From: Russula earlei
Taxonomy: Eukaryota > Basidiomycota > Agaricomycetes > Russulales > Russulaceae
DNA: 13,280 bases
Direction: 5' to 3'
Assembly: GCA_025769875.1 (NCBI GenBank)
Contig: JAGFNK010001194.1
Coordinates: 1 to 13,280 of the forward strand
Below, in pieces: positions 1-7,170 of the stretch (positions are counted from its first letter, which is position 1; each line of letters opens with the position of its first letter). The translations under genes and the position numbers were made by a program. The notes under the pieces are model-generated. The model made no database searches and was not told the origin of the DNA. It saw only the letters and a list, made by a program, of their open reading frames with translations.

Positions 1-1228
1 TGCACGTCCAACACCACAGGGTTTGCTCTGCGCTAGAGGGAAAACTGAATGACCATCCGATGCAGTGAATCCCGCCGAAAGCCAACGTGACACCGACCAC
101 TGCTACCAATGCGAAAGCTAAACGGGTGGTGGCCCATGCGTGAGGATAAAATGTGCCAACCCTCATCGTGTGCTTCTCCTCTTCGCCAAAAAGAATATCA
201 AAAGGCTTCGTGAATGGCCAAACAAGGACACGAGTTAGCCACGGCATCTGATGTTCTTTGGATGGTCCACGGACAATCGCAGCTCCAAGGTCAGAAAGTG
301 CATCTCCAAGTGCGTCCCAAATCCACCCAAACTCGTGGCCTCCATATTCCCATCATCAATGGGCTCATCCGTATCTCGCTTCTTGTATACTCGTACCCCA
401 CGTTGCACGTTCAGAGGCTTGTCCCACCACAGAATGACATCACGAAATTCAATGTTGCGAACGCAACCGTGACGAGCTCCAGTTCAGTGACGGGGAGGCC
501 TTGACTCCTCGTGCGATGCATTGGACCACGAACCAGCCAGTTTGTAGAACAGCAAGCGTTTTGGAGATGGCGTCTCCCTTGCTCTTGTCCTCGATCTCCT
601 CTTTGCGATCCTTGGGAAATCGCCATTGCCCGTCAAGAATACGAGTTTAGCTCTTCAGGCAACAGCACCGGATGGTCGGTTTCCTGATATTCCATGAATC
701 CTCCCATAATCGCGAAGAATCCATGAGTCGTTGTCCATCCCTCTCCTTAATCTGATTATCAATATCGATGATTACTCTCGTTTTCAGGGCTACCTTTGTG
801 ATTCTTGGCTAGTCAACAGCGGCAATCGTTGTCTCAATGCCCACGCAATCATTGCCTCTGGCACGAAAAGGGCAGCAAGCATGAGTCCCACGCGTCGCAC
901 TGCGACCCTCGCCCGGCTCTCGTAAGGACTTGGGATATTGGGGTGCACGGACACCCAGATGCACAACAGAATGGTGACTGCACAACTCCACATAATGTCC
1001 CAGAGCGACCTACATCCTCTTGGATCATCGCAAGAGGCGCGGGCTCGAAATTGGTCGAGAGAGAGATGAGGTGGTGAGGATTGTGGAACGGGGGATGCTC
1101 GGGTTGCGGCTAGAATTGGCAAGAATGAGGATCATAATGGAGGGGGTGATGGCGCAGGACAACACAGGCCTGGGGGTAATGGCTGTCCTCAAAGTGGTGC
1201 TGTGAGCCCCGTGGTGGGCATGCGGCAT
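1..1228 (-). pseudogene. Decayed basidiomycete multi-pass membrane protein gene (C-terminus off the left edge)
   Basis: Read on the minus strand, pieces of one protein appear in order but in different frames. Nucleotides 1122-790 give CRSLWDIMWSC and WVSVHPNIPSP; 740-693 give GWTTTHGFFAIMGGFM; about 610-500 give KGDAISKTLAVLQTGWFVVQ; 508-411 give TELELVTVAFATLNFVM; 432-340 give WWDKPLNVQRGVRVYKKR. From 352 to 2 there is a 117-codon open stretch with VGTFYPHAWATT and a hydrophobic segment ending in GIHCIGWSFSFPS. I remember this motif series from a large, functionally unassigned family of Agaricomycete membrane proteins. At least four frame breaks, plus a TGATGA at 358-353, indicate a pseudogene, although one or two breaks could be unrecognised introns. 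The start is uncertain (1122 or 1228). The reading frame is still open at base 1, so the C-terminal end lies outside the window. Confidence 0.75.
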
Positions 1229-1303
1229 GAAATGAGCGCCTAGAGAGGACTACAACGGTTGATTACCTTTCGACGCAAGTAAGAGGACTTTCTTGACCTG
1301 TGC

Positions 1304-1750
1304 TTGTTTCATCTGCTATACATGTCCCTCATTCACGGGCCATGTCTCTTTCGATCATGGAGGGCCGCGATGGGGGCAAAGCCGACTATTTCAGGTGTTG
1401 ATTTTGTGTACAACACTTTTCTTGCGCATAGATATCCCATTGCGGAATCCACAGCCATTCTTGGAGTCCAATTGTTTGTTGGCTATGCAAACCACGCTTT
1501 ATGGGGTGATGGAGATGTGTGATTTCCATAAACGCCGTGTCTCGACCGGATCCATCATACCTCTTGGATCTCACGGAACTCGCCGAGCTTTTTTTTTTAC
1601 CAATGGGGTCAACCAGTGAGAAGACCACTCCCGACCATCACAAGACGCGTGGGCTATGTGCCAAACATGTGTGCCTTGAAGAGCGAAGACTCGGAGCACA
1701 CCGTGATTGAGCATTTGTTCATTGTGGTCTGTCAAGAGTGCAAGGGCATC
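1304..1750 (+). pseudogene. Unrecognised frameshifted coding remnant
   Basis: I do not recognise the protein. Frame 2 is open from 1304 to 1522, containing VDFVYNTFLAHRYPIAES and ILGVQLFVGYANHALWGDGD. A cryptic 3' splice site (TTTCAG, before 1396) could precede its best-looking part. Coding character then passes to frame 1 (ISINAVSRPDPSYLLDLTEL, 1519-1588). It returns to frame 2 after a run of ten T (1589-1598), giving YQWGQPVRRPLPTITRRVGY and NMCALKSEDSEHTVIEHLFI. The frame changes sit at small indels, one of them in the homopolymer, as expected for decay or a base-calling slip. The remnant stops making sense near 1740-1758, where old yellow enzyme sequence begins, so a rearrangement junction is likely there. 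Confidence 0.4.
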
Positions 1751-1791
1751 TCAAATTCTGGTCCGAGGAGCAGATAGTCGCATGGAAGAGG

Positions 1792-1869
1792 GTACGTGCA
1801 TCGCTGGGTCCCCTCCACCCACACGTCGGCTGATCATGCGCGATCTCCTCGCATTGAACGCCTCCGCAG
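1792..1869 (+). other. Intron in old yellow enzyme remnant
   Basis: This 78-bp intron starts GTACGT and ends CCGCAG, in phase 0. Removing it joins EEQIVAWKR to VTDAVHAKGS, a conserved continuous stretch of the OYE family. Confidence 0.8.
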
Positions 1870-2323
1870 GTGACGGACGCCGTGCACGCAAAGGGATCGT
1901 TCATGTTCTTGCAGCTCTGGGCGCTCGGACGGGCCGCGTCGCCGGATCAGCTCAAGCGGGAGGACCCGTCGTTCGAGTGGGTCGGCGCGGGGACCGTCCC
2001 GTCCCCCGCGCGTCGCCCGGCGTCGGCGAGGGCGGGCCCGCGCCCGCTGACCAAGGCCGAGATCGCGGAGTACGTGCAGCTGTACGCGACCGCCGCGCGC
2101 AATGCCGTCTTCCGGGCGGGCTTCGACGGCGTCGAGATCCACGGCGCGAACGGGTACCTCGTCGACCAGTTCCTCAAGGAGGGTTCGAACGACCGCGTGG
2201 ACGAGTACGGCGGCTCCGTCGAGAACAGGGCGAGGTTCGCCCTCGAGGTCGTGGCGGCGGTCGGCGCGGCGGTCGGCGAGGAGCGCGTCGGACTCCGTTT
2301 GTCCCCGTGGCTCACGTATCATG

Positions 2324-2454
2324 GTGCGTTTGGCGTTTGTTTTTCCCCCTTTCCTCGCCGTCGGCAGGCGTATCTTTCCGGCTCGGGTAACTGACGCTTT
2401 GTCCCCCCGCCGACCCACCATCCCTCTCGAACGTACGTACGTACGCGCCGACAG
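2324..2454 (+). other. Intron in old yellow enzyme remnant
   Basis: This 131-bp intron starts GTGCGT and ends GACAG, in phase 1. Splicing joins LSPWLTYH to ETPESDPIPTFSYL as the family requires. It contains an ACGT tetranucleotide run near 2432-2445. The 3' site is chosen because it is the one that keeps the downstream frame. Confidence 0.7.
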
Positions 2455-2735
2455 AGACGCCTGAGAGTGACCCCATCCCTACCTTCTCGTATCTCGTCAC
2501 GGAGCTTCGCAGACGCCATCCCAACTTTGCATACCTGCATGTTATCGAACCGCGCGTCTCCGTTGTGGACGATCGCGTCTTGGACCCAGAATCGAAAGAG
2601 TCGAACGACTTTTTGCGGGACATCTGGGCGGGAAAGCTCTGGATATCCGCGGGCGGATTCGCGCGCGAGAGTGCAATCAAGCAGGCCGACGAGCGAGGGG
2701 AGCTGATTGCTTTTGGATGGTACTACACGTCGAAT

Positions 2736-2802
2736 GTGCGTTGAGCTTCCTGAGTTTCCTATGCGGCTCGGACCACTCAGTTTATCGCTCTCATCCTGAC
2801 AG
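2736..2802 (+). other. Intron in old yellow enzyme remnant
   Basis: This 67-bp intron starts GTGCGT and ends with a branch-like CTGAC directly followed by AG, in phase 0. Splicing joins FGWYYTSN to PDLPIRLEKNIPLTPYNRE, the conserved C-terminal part of OYE proteins. Confidence 0.8.
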
Positions 2803-3128
2803 CCCGATCTCCCTATCCGTCTTGAGAAGAACATCCCACTGACGCCCTATAACCGCGAGGTGTTCTATACTGTTGAGTCGCCAATTGGGTACATAGACTT
2901 CCTTCCAGCAGATAAATCGCTTGTATCTGCCTCCTGACAGTTTGATATATCGATGCGATATGCTCTAGATGAGCTCGATTATGACTAGCTTTATTCATTA
3001 GGAAGCCCAGAACTGTCGTAATCGCAAACTTAAGGAGCGCACACGATTGAGATTGATTGTGCGTGAGTGATGCCAATTGCCTGCGATGGCAGGTGACTGA
3101 CGGATCGCCATGATGCGATGTATTTATT

Positions 3129-3182
3129 AATCATGATGCGAGGTTCAATCAAGATGCGAGGTTTAATCATAATACGAGGATG
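3129..3182. repeat. 18-bp tandem repeat, three copies
   Basis: The copies at 3129-3146, 3147-3164 and 3165-3182 follow AATCAnGATGCGAGGTTn, and a weaker half copy lies just before (around 3110-3120). The repeat lies between the OYE stop codon and the TATA-like box of the secreted-peptide gene, so it could act as an upstream element. It is AT-rich and has no coding logic of its own. The rest of 2938-3240 shows no gene. Confidence 0.8.
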
Positions 3183-3246
3183 ATAGCCCAGCCCATCCTG
3201 GTCCGGAATTCGCGGACGGGGACAGAGGAAGGGGAACTGACGATAG

Positions 3247-3253
3247 TATAAAG
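3247..3253 (+). promoter_or_regulatory. TATA-like box of the secreted-peptide gene
   Basis: TATAAAG lies about 150 bp before the ATG at 3404 and is followed by a pyrimidine-rich leader (3270-3400), a common layout in fungal promoters. A CCAAT sequence overlaps its 3' side but is in an unusual place for a CCAAT box. Confidence 0.45.
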
Positions 3254-3403
3254 CCAATGGCTTCGGTTACAATTCTCTCCATCTGGTGCTCCCATCCACT
3301 CCATACTCGCCGGTGCTGGTTACCGACGATCTTTCTACATCTTATACGCCACCGTCTTGTACGACTTACATCCAAAACTCCACAATCCCACTCCTAAGTG
3401 ACT

Positions 3404-3753
3404 ATGCGCACGTCTCCCGTTTTTGTCATATTCTGCCTCGCCGTTGGCATTGCTCCATCGTTTGCGCTTCCTTTAGGTACGCCCACCACTTCGAGTTCTT
3501 TTCCTTCCAATGAAGTTGACTTGACCTCGCAGAAGTAAGAAGCCCGGATCCAGTGCTGCACACAAGAGGGCTTTTGTATTCATCCCTGAAGAAGGACCAA
3601 ACAGAGTCTCCATCACCGAAGAAGGGCCAAACAGCCACAGTTGGGCGGGATGATTCGGGCCAGCTCCCTCTTTCAAAGAAACAAGAGAAGAAATATCATG
3701 GTTCAGGCATTAGGGACACGAATGTACGCTTTGCTGAAATTGGGTTTCGCTGA
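3404..3753 (+). CDS. Predicted small secreted protein / peptide precursor, one intron
   Basis: Exon 1 is 3404-3476 and exon 2 is 3533-3753. The 56-bp intron (3477-3532) starts GTACGC, has a TTGAC branch-like site and ends CGCAG. The spliced product is 97 residues. Residues 1-21 form a classic signal peptide: MRTS, a hydrophobic core, then APSFA as a cleavage site before LPLEVRSP. The mature part is hydrophilic and Lys-rich and has no cysteine. It contains a 10-residue tandem repeat, LKKDQTESPS then PKKGQTATVG, matched in the DNA by a 30-bp repeat (GAAGAAGG[A/G]CCAAACAG at 3588 and 3618). Further dibasic sites occur in SKKQEKK. Unspliced reading stops at TAA after 44 codons, so the intron decides the gene. 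The family is unknown to me. Context offers no partner, since neighbours are decayed. Plausible roles are a Kex2-processed peptide precursor or an effector-like small secreted protein. Confidence 0.6.
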
Positions 3754-3767
3754 TCAAAACTATAAAT

Positions 3768-3773
3768 AATAAA
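3768..3773 (+). terminator. Candidate polyadenylation signal
   Basis: AATAAA lies 15 bp after the stop codon of the secreted-peptide gene, inside a short AT-rich stretch of overlapping AATAA units. The position is a little close to the stop but acceptable for fungi. Confidence 0.4.
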
Positions 3774-4600
3774 TAATATTTGTGTATGAGTCAGTTAATC
3801 AGTAAGCAAGAGAGTAAGTAAGCATAGGTAAGCAGTCAGTCCAGAACATGACACGACGGACAGGAATGGATAAGTCCAGTCCACTAAAACTCAACTCAGT
3901 GGTCAATAAAGGTGAAATATATTGACCACTGAATTGACTCAGCTCAGATTACAAATTATTTTAAAACAATTGATTGATTTGTTGCCCTCTCCTCATGCAT
4001 CGCATTATTGTAAATATGTCAACCCAAACAATTAGAACTTAGTCAAATGCTTAAGAGAGGGCAGCTCAGTGCCCAAGTTATGTAACCTAAGATGCAACAT
4101 GAGTCGCCCCGAATCACCAGGGGGATCATATACACTTAATTTGCCCATCAATTTAGCCTTAGCAGACTCGGATAAACTTAACACAATGGCGTATGTTAAT
4201 ACATGGATTTATATTGAATAAATCGAGACATAAAGTGCATCCACAAATATGACACCAAATTTTAAATAGGAACGGTCTACTCATTACATGGCGATAATCG
4301 CCGATGGGGATCAATCGCCTCGATGACAGAGACTGACCACACAGATTAAACTCAACGCGAAGATCTGGGCTTTACATTTTGTTACAATTTTACTCGAGCC
4401 AAATAATATAGTTAGCATTCTTATAATTGAATCTTGTTTGTATTTTCCCACTAAGAACCAAGTCTGTGTTGAAGGCAGCGGGCGGCGGCTTGCTGAGTTC
4501 GCGAAAACACACACAAAAGAAGGGACAAAACAGGTCTCTTGTTCCAAGGCGTAACTAGAGTTTCTACATACGAGACGCGATCTATGAGAGAGGGGGATAT
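3774..4600. other. AT-rich intergenic stretch without a convincing gene
   Basis: Neither strand holds a reading frame with recognisable protein character. Simple direct repeats of AGTAAGCA/AGTCAGT type occur at 3785-3845, a hairpin at 3891-3937 and scattered short palindromes. The open frame on the minus strand at 4311-4547 has no family motif and is treated as chance. Confidence 0.6.
3891..3937. repeat. Inverted repeat (hairpin), 18-bp arms
   Basis: The left arm at 3891-3908 and right arm at 3920-3937 pair at 17 of 18 positions (inner 13 perfect: TCAGTGGTCAATA with TATTGACCACTGA), around an 11-nt loop. No clear target duplication or transposase is present. It could be a transcription terminator-like hairpin, a foldback relic or a dimeric binding site. 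Confidence 0.8.
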
Positions 4601-4681
4601 TGGGGGATTGGGGAGACAGAAAGACGCGAGTTGGGAGTGCGATACATGGATGTGGAACAAGACGAGCCAGAGCGATGAGCT

Positions 4682-4754
4682 GCGATGAAAGAGGGTCGAG
4701 AGCTGGCTGGGCAGCGGAGGTGGAACCGGTACGCGATGAAAGAGAGTCGAGAGC
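4682..4754. repeat. 22-bp direct repeat, two copies, 51-bp period
   Basis: GCGATGAAAGAG[G/A]GTCGAGAGC occurs at 4682-4703 and 4733-4754 with one mismatch, within a purine-rich tract (about 4580-4760). The period of 51 is a multiple of three, but no coding frame with family character was found. Confidence 0.75.
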
Positions 4755-4861
4755 AATGACGCAGGGCTGGAATGGGATGCCGCCTTACAGCGGGACACTG
4801 TGTGACGACGCTACAAAGAATTACCCTGGACCATGGACAGCCTTGCGAGACAGCCGACGAG

Positions 4862-5480
4862 CTATACCTGGAAAGTGAAGATCCTTTTGGTGGATATCGG
4901 TCCTCTACACCTTTTGTTGAATGATAGACCCATTTCTACAGGACTATCATCATCTTTAGCCTTGCGCTTGCGGCAGCCCCTGCTGAAACATTGGATCATG
5001 ACCAACGATGTTCTTTGATAGGCTGCCATCATCGTCGGACCAATTTTTGGATTCCAGGTTCCGTGTTATGAGATTCAAGACCCATTCAGAAGAACAAAGC
5101 TTCTCGTGAGCGTCCTTGACCTCCGTCCGGACATTCCTCTCCGCTTGAGGTTCGGGCATAATTGATTTTGGGTTAATATCATCATAGAAGGGTTGTAAGA
5201 AGGGTGTGCAACTCTTCAATGATCTGGTGGCATGGTTCCAGGACAAAACCAAACAAATCTGGGTGAAGTATTAGTTTGTGTAGGAAAGATAGCTTTCCGT
5301 CACCACCCTGGATAACACCATCTTCATCCATGTCTCTGTTACGAACCAAGGCCAAGTCCTGGCCGAAGATTGTCCTATTTTACTCAAGAAAAACCTCTCT
5401 CACTTTGCATTACCGACTCCCTTCCATTTTCTGGGCTATCCCTCCTGCGGTACAAGATATTGCTATTGCAAAGGCACTAT
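4862..5480 (-). pseudogene. Unrecognised decayed gene remnant, minus strand
   Basis: I do not recognise the family. Minus-strand reading gives, in order: AFAIAISCTAGGIAQKMEGS (about 5475-5415); NRTIFGQDLALVRNRDMDED and DGKLSFLHKLILHPDLFGFV with FVLEPCHQIIEELHTLLTTL (about 5385-5185); DAHEKLCSSEWVLNLITRNL with SDDDGSLSKNIVGHD (about 5130-4990); and a basic tail RKRKAKDDDSPVEMGLSFNK ending at TAG 4864-4862. At least two in-frame stops and two frame changes separate the blocks. The basic RKRK cluster suggests, but does not show, a nuclear protein. The 5' end of this minus-strand gene meets the probable LTR at 5585, so element A may have landed in it and separated it from its start. Confidence 0.45.
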
Positions 5481-5600
5481 AACACGACCAGGCACCAGTT
5501 TCCTAATCGGGTAATCATCGCGTGGCAGCCACATGGCCACTCAGCCACCATGGACCCGAAACAGCGGCACAAACTCTTAGAAACTGTTGCATAAATCATC

Positions 5601-5712
5601 TGACGTCATCAAGGCTCCAATGACATCATGGCTGACTGAGCGACTCCACAGTGACCTCATAGGCTCACTAAGCGCTCCACAGTGACATCATAATGATGTC
5701 ATCGCTCCACAA
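5601..5712 (+). promoter_or_regulatory. CRE/ATF-like site cluster in 31-bp tandem repeats
   Basis: TGACGTCA (5601) is a perfect ATF/CREB-type palindrome. TGACATCA (5621), TGACCTCA (5652) and TGACATCA (5683) start three successive units of about 31 bp that also share GCTCCACAG-like ends. TGATGTCA (5694-5701) is the reverse orientation, making a 9-bp perfect inverted repeat 5683-5691/5693-5701. All lie upstream of the TATA box, where a retroelement enhancer would be expected. Confidence 0.6.
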
Positions 5713-5837
5713 TGATCAGTAATGCGCTCAGTAAGCCTGAAACTTGACACAAGCAAGTTTATGCCTCTGTAGTCCTATTGGATGGTACCAAAGAGTCTAG
5801 AATAGTCCCAGTGCTTTGTAATCGACCCTGTACACTG

Positions 5838-5845
5838 TATATAAG
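5838..5845 (+). promoter_or_regulatory. TATA box in the probable LTR of element A
   Basis: TATATAAG lies 250 bp into the LTR and 137 bp downstream of the CRE-like cluster, a typical U3 promoter layout. Confidence 0.5.
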
Positions 5846-6043
5846 CCCCAATGAAGCATGGCAGTCGTCAGACTGTCCATTTGTGATACTCTCATCTTCC
5901 TGGGTACTCCCCTGCGACCGCTCAGTTTAAAGATTCCCCTCGCCTCCAAGGTACTCTTCTACGACCGCCTTGTTTAAAGCCCTCTCGCTGCACTGGCCTC
6001 TAGCCTTCGCCTCTGCCTCCTGCAACACCTACCAGTCCCCATC

Positions 6044-6056
6044 TGGTACCTCCTCG
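6044..6056 (+). other. Candidate primer-binding site of element A
   Basis: TGGTACCTCCTCG begins with the TGG expected to pair with a tRNA 3' CCA end and lies two bases after the CA end of the probable LTR. Which tRNA would match could not be checked. Confidence 0.35.
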
Positions 6057-6196
6057 TCGTTTGGCTCGTCCTCCTTGTTCAACGCCGCCTTCGCCGCGTA
6101 CCATCTGTTCCGACCCTTGCCCACCTGCTCCTGAGTCCTACGTGATCAGCAGTACGTGTCTTGACATCTGGACAGTCTCTATCATCCCTGTATTGA

Positions 6197-6844
6197 CCAG
6201 CCAACGCTCAAGTGTCCACTCCCAACTCCCCCACTATTGTCAACACTTCCCTGCGTCTCCCTTCTCCTCTGCAACCTACCCCACGCACTGCCCTTCGCAT
6301 CCTCACTGAAGACATCGACCCAATCGACACATCCTCGCCTCTCAGCCTCCTGTACTCCCCAACAGCTCCACCATCGTCTCCCAGCATTCCTCAGCCCGTT
6401 CCTGACCAATTTGTCCCTGTCGGCACTCCCCCTCCAGCACAGAACGAGCAGCAGCAAGCGGACCGTCCTCCCTTGCCTGAAGGCTTCCTCGACCGCCCTC
6501 CTTGCACCGCGTTTCGCTTTCACCCTCACCAGTACTTCGTCCTTCCCACCTCCAATCGTTCCCGTGAGCAGTGGCGTCCCCTCCACGACTTGAATCATCA
6601 AGATTATCTGGGACGCATCCCTACCGCAGACCAGTTGAGTCGTCGCGGCTTCACAGACACTTACACGACCGCCTTTCGTGCACGCATCGTCCACACTTTT
6701 GCTGTGGAACCATCCAACACTGCCCTTGCCACCCAGTACAACCTAACCCCCTTCGGCATCTGTTCCAACGTCGGGATATACGCCCCGGACGCTGACTTCC
6801 CCCTCGGACGTATCGCTTACATTTTTAATACGTCGTTAGTTTAG
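6197..6844 (+). pseudogene. Element A gag-like segment 1 (proline-rich N-terminal part)
   Basis: The frame is open from 6197 to TAG 6842-6844 and contains no ATG. It begins with a Pro/Ser/Thr-rich low-complexity stretch of about 100 residues, for example LYSPTAPPSSPSIPQPVPDQ. It continues into a more globular part with FRFHPHQYFVLPTSNRSREQ, TFAVEPSNTALATQYNLTPF and NVGIYAPDADFPLGRIAYIF. A possible 49-bp intron (6152-6200, GTACGT...CCAG) would join it in frame to an upstream open, also Pro-rich, stretch from 6004, which likewise lacks ATG. Position after LTR and primer site suggests a gag or capsid-like role, but no capsid or zinc-knuckle motif is seen here, so the function is an inference from location. 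Confidence 0.45.
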
Positions 6845-7137
6845 GAAGCTCCTTACCTTACCTGCCATTTACTGTCCTGCTTACGAAGGGTCCTTCTGCC
6901 TTATCTATTGTACACGATTTCCTGGACGGACGCCTAGCTTTCGCGTACGGTTACTTACACTTCGAAGAGAACAGTAACCGTGTCTCCTTACGTCACTACT
7001 CGACTTATACCGTCGACACTATCCGTTTCAACCCGCAGCTACTTCGCTTCTGCTTCACGCCTCGTATTCCCCCTAACCCCCTCGAAATAATCGAGAGGTA
7101 CCGTCTCGAAACCATAGATCTTGCGCACGGTTCTTAA
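6829..7137 (+). pseudogene. Element A gag-like segment 2 (minus-one frame)
   Basis: This open stretch of 102 codons has no ATG and overlaps the end of segment 1 by 16 bp in the -1 frame. It reads YLPFTVLLTKGPSALSIVHD, FLDGRLAFAYGYLHFEENSN and TVDTIRFNPQLLRFCFTPRI, ending at TAA 7135. The protein-like composition suggests it continues segment 1 after a frameshift. The overlap (ATTTTTAATACGTCGTTAG) does not hold a standard X XXY YYZ slippery heptamer in the incoming frame, so mutation is more likely than programmed frameshifting. Two AATAAA units follow at about 7166-7183. Confidence 0.45.
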
Positions 7138-7170
7138 AAAGTAAGAACCACCCTTGTAACGCTTCAATAA

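Larger units (their letters stand above)
1759..2937 (+). pseudogene. Old yellow enzyme (NADH:flavin oxidoreductase), 5'-truncated, four remaining exons
   Basis: OYE family enzymes are FMN-dependent TIM-barrel proteins that reduce activated C=C bonds with NAD(P)H. Exons join as 1759-1791, 1870-2323, 2455-2735 and 2803-2937 (TGA at 2935-2937), giving about 300 residues against 360-400 usual. Motifs run in family order: WSEEQIVAWKR; VTDAVHAKGSFMFLQLWALG, with the Gln-Leu-Trp at 1912-1920; HGANGYLVDQFL, with the substrate-binding His (2140) and Asn (2149) and the proton-donor Tyr (2155); NDRVDEYGGSVENRARF; the FMN-phosphate region Arg (2296) in GLRLSPW; then SDPIPTFSYLVTEL, IWAGKLWISAGGFAR and YYTSN. 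The N-terminal 75-80 residues, including the first FMN-binding strand, are absent and replaced by unrelated sequence, and no ATG is in frame. The downstream exons are intact, so truncation may be recent. The middle exon is visibly more GC-rich than the last two. Confidence 0.85.
5585..6041 (+). repeat. Probable 5' LTR of element A
   Basis: The block opens TGTTGCATAAATC and ends CCCCA, the TG...CA form of LTRs. It is followed after two bases by a possible primer-binding site. Inside are a U3-like part with tandem CRE-like repeats (5601-5712), a TATATAAG box at 5838-5845, and an imperfect 30-bp duplication (5903-5932 and 5950-5979) that would lie in R/U5. The partner LTR would be outside the window, so neither the ends nor a target duplication can be confirmed. 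Confidence 0.5.

Noticed and set aside
214..504. Plus-strand open frame at 214-504
   Set aside because: It lies opposite the well-matched minus-strand membrane-protein sequence and has no family character.
1581..1600. Ten-T run as a terminator
   Set aside because: It lies inside a frameshifted coding remnant, and reading resumes one base out of phase after it, so a homopolymer slip is the better explanation.
1834..2421. Long open frames on both strands across the OYE exon (for example minus 1834-2421 and plus 1707-2390)
   Set aside because: They are shadows of the GC-rich OYE exon. Their products are low-complexity Arg/Ala/Gly-rich, while the OYE frame carries the full set of family motifs.
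3030..3257. Minus-strand open frame with PRIMIK-like repeats
   Set aside because: The repeat is a translation of the 18-bp noncoding tandem repeat, without start or splice support.
4451..4798. Minus-strand open frame of 115 codons
   Set aside because: The sequence is Ser/Leu/Pro-rich and arises from the purine-rich repeat tract on the plus strand; no motif was seen.
6182..6694. Minus-strand open frame of 170 codons opposite element A segment 1
   Set aside because: It is a shadow of the Pro/Ser-rich plus-strand frame, and repeat and composition explain its length.
6821..6844. Programmed -1 frameshift between element A segments 1 and 2
   Set aside because: The incoming codons ATT TTT AAT do not give a standard slippery heptamer, slippage there meets TAA at 6826, and no clear stimulatory hairpin was seen. 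A mutation is simpler.
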